The notes beneath the pieces were generated by a model. The model worked only from the letters and a program-made list of their open reading frames with translations, was not told the origin of the DNA and searched no databases. A stretch of DNA of 64,000 nucleotides from Filobasidium wieringae (taxonomy: Eukaryota; Basidiomycota; Tremellomycetes; Filobasidiales; Filobasidiaceae). The stretch lies in NCBI GenBank assembly GCA_001600055.1, contig BCIV01000001.1, forward strand, positions 186,001 through 250,000, read 5' to 3'. Each line of letters begins with the position of its first letter. Within the stretch, counting starts at the first letter, position 1. Shown piece after piece: positions 10,265 to 22,000 of the stretch. The translations under genes were made by a program, and so were the position numbers.

Positions 10265-12323
10265 TTATTCGACATCCTGACCGTAAAAGTGATCCACCAT
10301 CGGTTTGATCCTCAACATGAGCGCGTTGAAAACGGGACTGGTCGTATTCTACATCGCCCACGCACACGAGGGACGTCGAAATCCAGTGACCGAGTGAGTG
10401 TCAGAGAACGAAAAGCGATTCACGCGTGTGGACTTACGACCCGGTTGACGTTCCCTCCGACGGTAAACACGCTTGAATCATCTTCCACCCAACCCCTCGC
10501 GTTCGCCCAGACTTCTCTCCGTCGAATCTCCCTCTGTTGCTCCGTCTCTGCCCAAGCCCCCTGTCCCTGTCCCTGTGCGGCCCGATGGATGAGGAAGGAG
10601 GGAGCGGGGGAAGGTTTCCATTGTGCTTTCAACGCGTCGACGCGGGAGGGGGAATGTCGGACGTGATGTTGAGCCGAGGAGAGTCCCGAGAGGTTGTTCG
10701 TCGTGTGATAGAGGTCGGGGTTTCTGCGTGAACGCGAACGAGAACGTGAAACGACGACGACGATCAGTTTCCTGTTGTTCGCGCGGGTTAGGATCAGGGC
10801 CAGGTCTCGCGGCGCGCTCACTTTCCCGGTTTATCCCTCAACCCGCCCTTTTCGTGCTGAGCGGCGATCAAGATGTATTCCTGTAACGCCGCTCGGTTGA
10901 AGAGCATCCCTTTCCCCTCGTTCTCCTCCCATGCTTCGTCCCCCGTCGTCTGGTTCTCATCTTCATCGAGCACCTCTTCCCTTTCCTCACGCTCACGTTC
11001 CTCGCCGACCCCCAAGACGCTCTCCAGGACGGCAAACAACCCACCGACCCACCATCCGTAACAGCCATCGACCAGCTTGTTCGTCCGGCCCCTGAACCCG
11101 CCGCCCTCGATGGCGTAGGATTGTTGCATCACCGCCCATCGGAGGGCGGCTTGGAGGTCGATCGAGGCGGAAGTCGAGGTCGAGGGTCGTATCTGTGCTT
11201 CACCCTGTTGTGACGCTTGTTGAAGAGGTCGGAGTAAGAACCAACTAAAGACCGCACAAGAGGTATAACCCCCGTGAGCTTCTGCGGAGGCCGTTCCCAT
11301 TCCCATTCCCGCTGCCGATCCCATTCCCATTCCCTCTGTGCCTGTCATTCTCGGTTCCGACGATGTGGATGCTGGCGATCCGGACGTGCCAGGGGAAAAA
11401 GAGCTGGGGAAGGAGGCGGAGGCGAATCCCCCTTCGTACGTCTGACAGCTGAGCGGTGGAGAGCGAGAGCGAGCGAGGAGTGATCAGGGAAAAGAGAGCG
11501 ATGAGCCGTGAGACCAGAGAGGGAGCGACTCACTTGGCCAAGAACTGTGATGTCCCGTGTACGAGTTCCGGGGTGAGGATGTCCAGTAGGGTGGCGCATG
11601 TTAGCATGCAGTAGATCCCCCTGTTCAGCGGACGATTGTCGAAGTTGCGAGTCAGCTGGCGGCGAAGGTGGGAAAAGGATAAAGAGACCACGCGGGACTG
11701 ACCTGACATCGACCTCCCCACCGTGACAGACGACGAACCCGCCATCGGGTCGTTTACAGCTCAAGAAGAAGCCGTACAGTTTCCCCCTATCCACCCTCTC
11801 CCAGGCCTTTTTTCCCATCTCGCTCGTGCCCCCTCCCGCTTGGCTCGTATCCCCACAGAGGATCGCGAGGGTCATGATGCTGGCATAAGTGGGTAAGAGG
11901 TGGGCGATATGCCCCGGCGGGGGTCCTCCACAGAACCCCCCCTCGGGATGTTGGAAGGCGAGAACGGTCTCGATCGCTCGTCGACGCATCTCATCGTCCA
12001 GCCCGATCCCGAGGAGATCGAACCCGTGCAGGGCCCAGTAAGTGAGCCAGGGCCTGGATGCGTCCAGGGAGACGTAGGGTGCGGGGAGGGAGAGGAGGTG
12101 TTTCCCCAGATAAGCCGCGTGGGCCGATCGGTTGAGCGTCTGAGGCGGCGAGGGGGGGTTGGTGGTGAGGGTTTGGAGGAGGAGTTGTTCCACTTGGGCC
12201 TAGGGAGTGCGAGTGCGGCGGGTGAGCATTCGAATGGACGCGGGTGCGGGGGGACTCACCTGGGACAGCGATGATTCTGTGTGTACGTCGTCCGTTGGGT
12301 ACGGCGCCATCGGTTGGTTCCAT
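10265..12323 (-). CDS. RAM1: protein farnesyltransferase beta subunit
   Basis: This is the catalytic, zinc-binding subunit that, with the alpha subunit RAM2, adds farnesyl to CaaX proteins such as Ras and lipid mating pheromones. Prenyltransferase repeats are clear: SRPWLTYWALHGFDLLG, HPEGGFCGGPPPGHIAHLLP, CKRPDGGFVVCHGGEVDVR, GIYCMLTCATLLDIL, and FRGRTNKLVDGCYGWWVGG, which includes the zinc-ligand Asp and Cys. GGLRDKPGKNPDLYHTTNNL carries the Tyr-His of the active site and separates it from the geranylgeranyl subunit CDC43. It ends VDHFYGQDVE. Five or so exons. Species-specific inserts include a Gly-Met repeat (GMGMG) and an acidic Glu/Arg run. The start at 12323 (MEPTDGAVPNG) is the first Met in frame; the first acceptor is uncertain. 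It is divergent from ELP4. Confidence 0.93.
11290..11340. repeat. short tandem repeat (CCCATT-like) within RAM1
   Basis: An imperfect hexamer repeat in the coding region encodes alternating Gly-Met residues on the minus strand, forming a low-complexity insert in the farnesyltransferase beta subunit. Confidence 0.6.
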
Positions 12324-12654
12324 ATCGAGGACATTTGGCGGGTGAGCGAGTGAGTGTGAGAGTGTCAGAGTGTCAGCGTGTGAGCGTGTGTGAGAGTGAA
12401 AATGCAGGTGAACGAGCATTTGCGTTATAACAAGTCGACAGAACAAAGAGAATCGAGGTCGACGGGGCTGTTCTTGGTTCACGGTCGATTACGTAAGCGT
12501 CAGGGGTGACTCATGGTATGCGTTATCACACGCCCTATGCGTTATAGTGAACAACCCATCCCACCGAGATTTCGTTCATCTCATCTCCGCTACAACGTCC
12601 ACGACCACTCGGTCACCACACCACCGCACCACCATCCACCCCCTCCCCCTCACC
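12324..12654. promoter_or_regulatory. bidirectional promoter RAM1/ELP4 with GAGTGT-rich tract
   Basis: A 331-bp gap separates the divergent starts of RAM1 and ELP4. A purine/GT-rich simple-sequence tract (repeats of GAGTGT and GTGTGAG) runs from about 12338 to 12404, within the presumed 5' UTR of RAM1. Confidence 0.5.
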
Positions 12655-14534
12655 ATGCCATCCTCCTTCACACGCAAAGCACCCCCCTCCCGCACCCCAC
12701 TCCCACCCAACACCCTCCCCTCCCCCTCCTCCTCCACCCTCCCCATCCTCTCCACAGGGATCCCCTCCCTCGACGACCTCCTGGGCGGCGGACAACCCCT
12801 CGGGACCGTCCTCGGCATCACCGCTCCCGACGTTCACAGCGCCTGGGGAAAGCTGGTCGCGAGGTACTACGTCGCCCAGGGGCTCGCGTTGGGGCAAGAC
12901 GTCTTGCTCGTGGGAGCCGAGGGGAGGGAGGAGTTGGAAGAGGTCGTCAGGGGGTGCATGTGGGTGGAAGAGAGCGCCAGACGGGTGGCCGCCGTGGCGG
13001 ACGCCAATCGCAAGGATCCCGCGTACGATACTACTACTGCAGAGTACTACGACCACCCCCAGGTGGAAGAGGACAGCGATGCCGAAGGCCTCGCACCGGA
13101 ACTGGAGGAGGGGAATCGGACGAGGATCGCTTGGAGGTACGACCGGATGAAAAAGTTCCAGACTTCCGTCCGGAGCGACGATCAAGGGTTTAGGAATAGG
13201 AACGACAGCGAGAGGACGAGGACGGGGACGGGGAATGGGAATGGGGGTATGTCCGGGGAATCGCTTTTCTGTTTGAAGATATACTCTCTCTCTAACCACC
13301 CCCCCACGCTCGCCTGGAACTTGTATAGCACCCTTCCACCTCCCGCTAACACTGACGACCCCTATCCCCTCCTCCAGCCTGACCCGGTTCCTCGGATCGG
13401 GTCAACTGAGCTTGCTTCCGCTCGATTCCGTCCGGTCGGATGGGGATTCATCTCCTGGGGAGACTTTTAAGCGGGTTCTGAGGGAGATCAGGGAGAGGTC
13501 GCGCGAGGGCGGAGAGGGAGGGGGGAGGAAGAAGGTTCTGAGGATAGTGGTCTATGAACTGGGTGGTCCGGATTGGGGCGTCGTTTCCAGCGGTGTGAGT
13601 CCGCTTTGATTTTTTCCGTACTCGGGGTGGAATTGATTACTGATCGCGTAGACTCGGACATGCGACGAGACAGACGATCCATCGGTTCCTCCATTCCCTC
13701 CGGCACCTCATCAGGATCCCCGCCGCACCCGATTCACAGGCACAGGGAGTACCGCCTTTGGCCGTATTGATCACCCTTCCCGCGCATCTGTCCTCTCATG
13801 CTCCTCCTCCTGGCGTCCCGAGCTCCAGCTCCAGCTCAGGCTCACGCTCGGGCAAGGGCACGGGAAGAGCAGGGATGAGCACGGACGCTTGGTTGAAGAG
13901 TCTCGGGACGGTGTGTGATGCTTCTGTGGAATTACAGGGGTTCGCTTGTGAGTCCCAAACCCTCGGGTCGTCGATGAAAGCCGGAGGGACGGATCGTGAC
14001 GACTGACCCGACCTGACCTGACCCGACCTGGACCCTCGACAGCGGACCCATCGTTGACCCACTCCTTCCCTCATTCACACGGTCTCGTTCATCTCCGCTC
14101 GTTCCCCACCCTCCACACGCTCCTCCCCGCGACGTACAAACATTCCACCCTCCTCGGCTTGGGCGCGGGGAGTACGGGGCAGAACAACTTGAGCTTCAGG
14201 TTGAAGAGGAAACGGTTCGTACTCGAGACGCTGCACCTGGGGATCGAGGGGGGGACGGGGGAGAGGAGGACCGAGCCGCCCAAGGGGTTGGGAGCGGGGG
14301 GTGGGGCTCAGAACCCTACCCATACCCACAACCACAATCACGGCCACGCGCATACGAATGAGACTGGGGTGGAGCGAGCGGACGAGATGCAGGGGACGAT
14401 ACATGGGATCGAAACGCGTGCTTCATACCGGGAAACCCAACATCCCAACGACGAGCCGGACGGGCGAGACGAAGAAGGACCTCTGAAGAGGACGAACGCT
14501 AGGTTTGCGAAACTGGACATTTCCATACAAAAGG

Positions 14535-14584
<50 letters not shown>

Positions 14585-14683
14585 CGGCCCGGGAGCGCTT
14601 TCAGACCGGGGAACCGATCGGGGAAGGAGAGGAAGAAGGTCGGGTTCGTTCAGCCCGATCTGGACCGGGATTTAGACTTTTAG
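12655..14683 (+). CDS. ELP4: Elongator complex subunit 4 (PAXNEB family)
   Basis: ELP4 forms the RecA-like ELP456 hexamer of Elongator, which modifies wobble uridines of tRNA. Landmarks in order are STGIPSLDDLLGGGQPLGTV (degenerate P-loop region), MWVEESARRV, IAWRYDRMKKFQTSV, LTRFLGSGQLSLLPLDSVR, LRIVVYELGGPDWG, TIHRFLHSLRHLIRIP, AVLITLPAHLSS, and LSFRLKRKRFVLETLHLGIEG. It ends in DLDRDLDF, matching the family's Leu-Asp-Phe end. The Met at 12655 precedes a Pro/Ser-rich leader. The second intron start is uncertain: either GTTTAG at 13188 or GTATGT at 13247. The C-terminal half contains His/Asn repeats and an (Asp-His)8 run. The position of the C-terminal LDF and the conserved core make the call strong. 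Confidence 0.88.
14537..14584 (+). repeat. perfect hexamer microsatellite (GACCAC)8 in ELP4
   Basis: Eight exact copies of GACCAC encode (Asp-His)8 in the disordered C-terminal region of ELP4. The length is probably variable between strains, and such His-Asp runs can bind metal. Confidence 0.9.
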
Positions 14684-14935
14684 AGAGAGGTTCAGGTGCA
14701 GGTTTGAGCCGCTGGCTGCTGGTTGTATAGATCGTGTAGAGATGGTCCAATATTGTCGTGAAGATGGGATGATTACGTAATGACATTCGGTTTGACAAAA
14801 TCGGCCGGCGCGGGTTCGGTTCGTTCACCTCGAAGGGGATGGTCACTTCAAAGTGGACAATACCTTCAGCAGCTTCGGTAGACACGTCTCCATCTCCAGT
14901 ACAAAGCAGATAATACCTCGTTCACGCCAGTCATA

Positions 14936-16141
14936 ATGGCGTAAGTCACGGTATACCTGGTAGCAACCACCTCCATGCTGACTTGCCGACTCCCATCCCT
15001 CACCAGCTCTACGTTCTTCAACTGGGCTCGGTCCCCTGCCGCTCGAGAATACTTTTTCAGTCAGTCGTCGTCTCTCTCTTTCCAACCCATCACTTCCTCG
15101 ATACTGAGCTTGTACCTCCCGGACACTCCCCTAGGCACCAACTTCTGGGGTCCCGTAGCCAATTGGGGTCTTCCTATCGCTGCCATTTCCGACATCAGGA
15201 AGGATCCAGAGATGATCTCCGGTCAGTACTATCGACCACTGGAGTCAGTCCCGTGATGCTGATGTAGAGAATGTCGATGTGCTCGAATATAATGGGATCA
15301 GGTGTGATGAGTCCTACCATGGCTGGATACTCGTAAGTCCGGGTGTGAACGTCCGGGCGTCCGTGACCTGATCTTGATCGTCATGGACAACCCTGTCGCG
15401 CCCTGTCACTACGCTCTGCGATACTTGCGGTCTGACTGAACAGGTTGATCTTTATGCGATTCGCTTGGAGAGGTATGTACCGCTCAGAGCTAGCTCGACT
15501 TGATCGACAAGTGACTGACAATCACGATTGAAACCTCGGCTTCTTCCCTTCCACAATCAATTCAACAACGACCTATCAATCTCGAAACCCGCTTCCGATC
15601 TCCCTGCAACACCCAATCCTCTCTACTCGACAGTCATCCCCCGTAACTACCTCCTCTTCGCCTGTCACGCAACCAACGCTACCGCCCAGCTCGTACAATG
15701 CGGACGATGGGCACAATACTGGAAGTTTGGCGGGAGGGAAGCTCAGAAGGGGATTCAGGCAAAGGTGAGTCCATCGTTGGTCCCGCCGGATTGGATTTTG
15801 GGTCCGCATGGAATGGAACGAAAGGGGGAGGAGCGTCTATGTGACAGGGAGTTCGGGTTCGCATGGAAAGTCGTTCATCCGATTCCCCGATACAAGTTGG
15901 ACCATGCGTTCTGAATATGATCAGCCTCGCCTTCGAAGGTGGAGCCAGCGCCTACGTTCAGATGGCCAGGATCCTTTAAAACGACCTCACCCTCCGTTCC
16001 CCATCTCCCCTCCCTGTGTCTCCGCAAACCCGACCCTCACTGACCATACTCGTACCACCCTTCATCTCACAGGCCGAGGACGCCGTTTCCTCCGTAACGG
16101 AAGCCGCCAAGAAGGTATCTTCCAAAGTATCCAGTGCTTGA
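14936..16141 (+). CDS. MPC1: mitochondrial pyruvate carrier subunit 1
   Basis: MPC1 pairs with MPC2/3 in the inner mitochondrial membrane to import pyruvate. The first coding exon is only five bases (ATGGC at 14936-14940). Later exons give [85 protein letters not shown] and [12 protein letters not shown], all hallmarks of MPC1 including the F-W-G-P-x-x-N-W-G-L-P-I-A motif. A last small exon adds an amphipathic tail ([13 protein letters not shown]) ending at TGA 16139-16141. The tail is longer than in animals. Internal introns fall between each transmembrane segment. Confidence 0.9.
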
Positions 16142-16719
16142 AGCGTACGCGATACCTGAGGAGGAACGTCGGAGGAGGGTTGTTGGGGGATTATGACTGT
16201 TTTATGACGATATTGCTACAACTGGATTGTGCGTTGGTGCATCGGCTCTGTTGAGAGGGTACAGGGAGGATTCTATCGCTCAGGATCTATTGGGTTGGCG
16301 GTTCGATGTTTTGCTCGAGGGTTCTTCTGTGACTTCAGGAATCGACACTGGGATCTCACAGTCTGGTCCTTGAGCACAACTGGTTGAGAGTATGAGACCT
16401 ATGGAAGCGTGGGGCTGCTCAAACTTTGCAAGAACTGCAGCTATCACCTACACGCAGCTCATGAGCACTTGCTTTATATGTTTTCCAACTCATCCTTATA
16501 CGATGTCGCAAAACAGCTGTACCTCGAGCTACAGCTAGAGCTTTCTTTCCACTTCCGTAGGTACAACAATCAACTGCTTGTCTGATGAACGTTGTGATTG
16601 TCTCACCTGCCGGAACCCTCGTAGAAGATTACAGACAGTCTGGGGACCATGTCGATATCGTCTCGACGCTTGCTTGACATGGCCAAATGCTTGGCGATAG
16701 GGTAAGGTATATTTCTCGC
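16142..16719. other. intergenic between convergent MPC1 and MOG1
   Basis: This is the 3' flanks of the two genes. No gene or structured element recognised. Confidence 0.4.
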
Positions 16720-17551
16720 TCATACATCCTTTTCCACTTCAACGAAAAGGCCATAATCCCGTATCCGCATGTTTCTCGTCGCGGTTCCAAACCATTTCCT
16801 GACCTCGTCGACCTGTGCCGCATCGCTCTTGGCCGTATTGATGTTAACGCTGCACAAGACGTCCGCGTATCGCCCCCGTTGTACCATCCTCTGACCTTCC
16901 ACTTGCATCGCTTCGTCGTCTTCGTCCTCAGGGATAGGTCGTCCGTCAGGAGACCCGTTGTCGAGTAAAACCCGCCACAGAGCGACCAAGATGGTGATTT
17001 CGTCAGGAGCAGGCAACTCTTCAGTCGGTCGGTCCGAGCGAAATTTGCGCACGGTCTGAGTTCCTTCGAGGAGGAGAGGTGTAGGTGTCCCGAACTTGCT
17101 CGACAGATCGTCCTGGGTCGCATACGATCCTAAATGGACTGGCAAAGTTGAAGTAGATGGTGCAGGCGTGACGACGTTTTGCGACAACGCTTCGTTATCG
17201 TGAGCCAAAGCTCCAAAGTGAAAGCTATAGGCGATGTCAGTGGTGGCTACAAAGTCAGAACTTGGAGAAACACCTACTTGATCGCTTTCCACAGGTCATG
17301 CTCCGATTCTGCTTCCTTTACAACATCCAGTATTTCCATTACCAAAGAGACATCCCCGCTCTCTATCGTGAAGACTTCCTGAGTGTCCGGTACTTGCCGA
17401 AAATCACTGTCCAATGCAGCTGACCGCTCATGAGAAACTCGAGCGAATTGGGTTTCAGGTGCTTGGCTTTCATTTACCTAACATCCAGGAAGTCGGACGG
17501 GACTTCAAGCTCGATGGCACCGCCGAATAGTTCACGTTTCTGTATTGGCAT
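16720..17551 (-). CDS. MOG1: Ran guanine-nucleotide release factor Mog1
   Basis: Mog1 binds nuclear GTPase Ran and promotes nucleotide release during nuclear transport. Three exons (17478-17551, 17278-17406, 16720-17224) sum to 235 codons. The start MPIQKRELFGGAIELEVPSD is the family signature. DVSDFRQVPDTQEVF, rebuilt across the first intron, is the second one. NFHFGALAHDNEA follows the second intron. The domain ends with IRDYGLFVEVEKDV. A Pro/Ser-rich and Glu-Asp-rich insert (PIPEDEDDEAMQVEG) lengthens the central loop compared with yeast Mog1. Confidence 0.9.
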
Positions 17552-19564
17552 GTTGGCAAGGAGCAGCTTATCTTGTTGGTTCCATCCATCCACTTGAATG
17601 GCTCACATCCCGTATCAATCGTTCGTCATGTTCGTCATGTAGTCTGCAGAAATCAGCAGCGGTTGTCGCAAAGTATCACCTCAAATGCCATTCGTCATGG
17701 TAAACAACCTTGAGAGCCCCGGAGCCTGATGATCGTCGTGCGCAGATCGAAGGCAGCTAAGACATGATAAAGAGACGCATTGGACATGTTGGACAGCGAC
17801 AATGAGAAACATCGTTCGGTAAGCGAAGGTAGGAAAGAAGCATGCAAGGGCTGTAGAAGTCATTTTGAAAAATGGAATTTGAGCCTGACGGCGTCCATAG
17901 CCATCATCGGATGTCTCGAAGAGCGCTACAAGATGGGCACATGGATAACAGACGATGACAAACACGACTAGCTTCTCTCTTCGAGGTGGGCTATACCACT
18001 CACCCTAAATGATTTGTATCTGGATATCCGTAATCAAGAATCTTCTTTTGACCCGACGTATCTCGAACAGTGGCTAATCCAGCCAAATGAGCTACTGTTG
18101 TCAGGATAGATCCCGCGTGTAAGAGCCTCCTCTGACGATCCTATTTATCAAACATTAACGCTATAGATGTATGCATCTGATCTTTTCCGAACGAAACACC
18201 GTGAAACGAACGTTCCGTTTCGAGGAGGCGTGGTACGGGTATGTTGTGTCTTCATCCAGGTGTACATGTTTCTGAATCTATTTACGATCTTCCAATAGCA
18301 CCATGGTAGAGCTTGTATGCCAGCGGGATCCGCTGACAGAAGTCCTCCATAGATGACGAATGCTATGCCCTTATCCGACAAAGAGAGCTACCAAATCCAT
18401 GTCACCGTAGATCTGGATGCAAGCGCCGATCAACCCATTGTGCTACACGTATTGACCGTAACAGGAGGATCCTTCAAATGGCTCTGGCGTATTTCCAGAA
18501 GTCAAGGTAAGATGGACGGATAGTCTCTTCTGACAAGGCGATGGAACGACAGCACGTATTGCGCGATACCCCTATTCTGATGGGCCATTCTGTTCAACAT
18601 CACACTCGAACATCCGTTACCTAAGCATAACAGAAGCAATGAGATTGAACGCATTTGTCGTTCGCCAGGCAACCGACTGTGCCATCATTCGGATCTTGAA
18701 GGTGACCCACAGACGATTCCAGAGGCGATTGGGGAGATATGACAATCGGCGACCTAGCGCAAGGTTTCAGGACCCTTGATTGCGGAAGCGGAGATCACAA
18801 CATTGCAAACAAAGCGAAGATACTCGACCTCGGGGGGTTCTCGGAACGTTTTAGGACGTTGAAACGCGAAAGTTGTATGCGGCCGGGCGGTGCTAGTGCG
18901 GTTGCCGATCGCCGGAGAAAGGTTGGAGTGGTGACGTCCGAGGCGCAGCCGATAAGATGAAATAGCGCGAGGTCTCGGTTGTAAGCCGGGACGGTGTTGT
19001 ACGGAACGAGATTACTGCTTGGCAAGGTTGCGATTCTGTCAGCCACTGACATGTGGTCTCGGTGAAAAGGGGTGACGTCTGTTGGACGACTCCACAGAGA
19101 CAGCTTAGCGCGTTGCCGAAATAGCAATTTTACGAGGATTCACCTTGGCACTACCCGTTTCATCAGCTGTTCGAGGTCGCTTGCCACCGGTTAAACGAAA
19201 AATTTACCGCTTGTCGACCCCCAAACGACATCGCGAGCTTTCTTTTCCTGCCGTCTCCAGCTCGGAGAACCGCTCAACCCCGCGATGGAGTATCAAACCA
19301 ACTCGGTGTGTTCACGAGGTGGGCTGTTATTGTCCTGCCTCCTCTTTGAGACGTCTGGGCTGCAATTTTTTCAACCGCAAACGGCCGGAATACTTTCGAC
19401 CGATCTCGTTCGACGTATATATATACTTTGCATTGCATTCGCAATCAGATCAATCCCGCTCTCGCCTCGAACATTCCGCAACTATCAATAGGTATCTTTC
19501 ACTAGACTACCTGGAACGACTTCGACATACACGCATCGAATTAGAATAGGCGAAAATCAGCATC
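17552..19564. other. 2-kb intergenic region, no gene recognised
   Basis: This is the upstream region of MOG1 and of the hexose transporter. Open frames up to about 110 codons exist on both strands but lack introns with good signals, family motifs or the codon use of the neighbouring genes. The part next to the transporter holds a TATA run (listed separately) and GC-rich patches around 18830-18920 that could be regulatory. Confidence 0.4.
19416..19425 (+). promoter_or_regulatory. TATA box of the hexose transporter gene
   Basis: TATATATATA lies about 140 bp upstream of the ATG at 19565, in a region rich in CTCGC/CAATC motifs. This fits a strongly expressed gene. Confidence 0.5.
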
Positions 19565-21682
19565 ATGTCTCATCAAGTTCAGGTCGAGAAGGGTAACGAC
19601 CCCACCTCTGCTTCCCAACCTCCTGGTGCCGACTACGGTACCAATGTCGTTCAGCCCAAGACTGCAAACGACACCAACGACCCTATCGAAAAACACAACA
19701 AGTCTACTCTCCAGCCCGATGAGTTCATGGGTACTGGCGAGCGACCATCCTACCTTGGACTTCGAGGTGACAACCTTATCTGGGGTGTTACTTTCTTTGC
19801 TACTCTCGGTTTCTCCGTATGTTCTCATCACTTTTTGCAGGAGTGTTGAAAAACAAGCTCGCTGACCGAGATCTCCCTGTTTCTCGCAGTTGTTCGGTTA
19901 CGATCAAGGTTTGATGAGTGGTATCGTTTCCGCACCTCAATTCAACGGGGAGTTCCCTGCCACCAAGCAGGCGAACGCCGACGATGTTTACCACGGTACC
20001 ATCCAGGGAACCGTTACTGGTCAGTCGACTCGGAACAAATCTGAGTTATCATGGTAAATTTACCATCTTCTTATACGCAGCCGTATACGAGGTCGGTGCT
20101 TTCTTCGGAGCCGTCCTTTCTTTCTTCATCGGTGATCGACTCGGTCGACTCAACATGATGTGGATCGGAGCTGTCTGGATGATCGTCGGTACTGTCATTG
20201 CTGTCACCGCCTTTGGACCTCACTGGGGTTTCGGTCAATTCATCATCTCTCGTGTCGTCTCCGGTGTCGGCACAGGTATGTTGACCGCTACCATCCCTTC
20301 ATGGGTCGCCGAGTGTTCCAAGTCCCACAACCGAGGTTTCCTCATCTGTATGGAGGCTTCCACCGTCGCCGTCGGAACCGTCATTGCCTACTGGGTAGAC
20401 TACGGTTGTGCTCAAGTCGACAGCTCGTTCTCTTGGCGATTCCCTATCGCTCTTCAGTCCGTCTTCGCCTTCGTCGTCATCTGGGGAGCTTTGACCATGC
20501 CCCAATCTCCCCGATGGTTGGTAGCTCACGGTCAAGACGAGCAGGCTCTCCGAGTCATTGCCGCTTTGAACGGGACCACTATGGACCACCCCGCCGCTCT
20601 TGAGCAAAGGCGAATCATCTTGGAATCCGTCAACGCTACCCTCATGTCCAAGGCCAGCGCCAAGGACTTGCTCCAGTCCGGAAAGAAGCAGAACTTGCGA
20701 CGAATGATCATTGGAGCTTCTTCTCAGGTTCACCAGCAGCTTGGAGGTTGTAACGCCGTCATTTACTACGCTACCATCTTGTTCGAGAACCAAATGTAAG
20801 CTCTGCCCGACTTCAATCCTTGGAGCGTTTGCTTATATGTCGACCTATTTTCAGTCAATTGGACCGTGGACTTTCCTTGATCCTCGGAGGAGTCTTGGCC
20901 ATCGTCTACGCTCTCTTCGCTCTTTTGTCTTTCGTCATTGTCGAGCGAGTCGGACGTCGTCCCCTCTTCCTGATCGGTACCGCCGGTCAAGCCGTAGCCA
21001 TGTTCATCACCTGGGCTTGTCTCTTGGCTGGAGGAAAGCAAGCTGCCAAGGGAGCCGCTTTCGGTCTCTACTTCTTCATCGCCTTCTTCGGAGCGACTTT
21101 GTTGCCTCTTCCTTGGTTGTACCCTGCCGAGTTGAACGCTCAGGCTGTCAGGACTCAGGCCAACGCCGTCTCCACCATGGCCAACTGGTTGTTCAACTTC
21201 TTGGTCGTCCAGGTTTTGCCTACCATGAGTGAGTCTACTCGTCAACGCATGACCAAGTTGCAACAGTTGCTGACATCATTGTGTATCTTCTAGCTGCCTC
21301 GATCGGATCTTGGACTTTCTTCCTGTTCGCTATTGAGAACTGTATCGCCTTCCCTCTCATCTGGTTGTTCTACCCCGAGACCGCTGGACGTGACTTGACC
21401 GAGGTCGATGTCATCTTCGCCCGTGCCCATCTTGCCGGCCGTCGTCCTACCCTCATCGCCGAGGAGCTTCCTCCTCTTACTGCTCACCAGCAGACCGTCA
21501 TGTTGGAGCGTATGGACATTCACGGAGCTGAGGACACCGAGTCCGGTGGTGTCACCAAGGAGAACGTCGATTTAGACATTCCCCCTCCCGACGTTGAGAT
21601 CAACGGAAGTTCCGGAAACAGCACCAGAGTTCCTTCCATCAACGGGGAACAGCCCGTGAACGAGAAGCCTATGAGGATCTAG
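19565..21682 (+). CDS. MFS monosaccharide (hexose) transporter
   Basis: This is a plasma-membrane sugar:H+ symporter or facilitator of the SP family with 12 predicted membrane helices. Motifs include FGYDQGLMSGIV after helix 1, GAFFGAVLSFFIGDRLGRLN, ISRVVSGVGTGMLTATIPSW, PQSPRWLVAHGQDEQA (a PESPR variant), QLGGCNAVIYYATILFEN, VERVGRRPLFLIGTAGQ, and FYPETAGRDLTEVD (a PETKGR variant). Five exons are joined by short introns after FATLGFS, GTVT, FENQI and VLPTM. Codon use is strongly biased (GTC, ACC, CGA, TTG), suggesting high expression. The C-terminal tail is acidic and cytosolic. The substrate range cannot be decided from sequence. Confidence 0.9.
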
Positions 21683-22000
21683 ACTGTTAACATATAGAGG
21701 TTTAGACGACATTGCTAGTGCCACCTACAGGCCTATTAGAACTGTATCAATAGTCATTTATAATTGCCTGCCCCGCACATAGCATCAAACATACAGAAAG
21801 TCAACCACTTGTCCAATTGCCCAGACGCTCCATAGGCACAAACGTGATAGCAGCTTCAGAATCCAAATTCTCCACAAAGCGCGTTGAACCAATTTCTACG
21901 GTCGACGTCCTGATTTCTTAGATTATCAAAAGGGTTGCGACAATCGCACGACCTGATCGACCACTCGCAAATCGGTCTGATCTGTCTGATCTGTATCGAC
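21683..22000. other. intergenic, nothing recognised
   Basis: This is the 3' flank of the hexose transporter and short 5' flank of the peptidyl-tRNA hydrolase gene. Confidence 0.4.

Noticed and set aside
9891..10367. Open frame of 158 codons on the minus strand at the end of RAM1
   Set aside because: Its start overlaps the last RAM1 exon in a different frame. The RAM1 frame reads PVFNALMLRIKPMVDHFYGQ, which is conserved.
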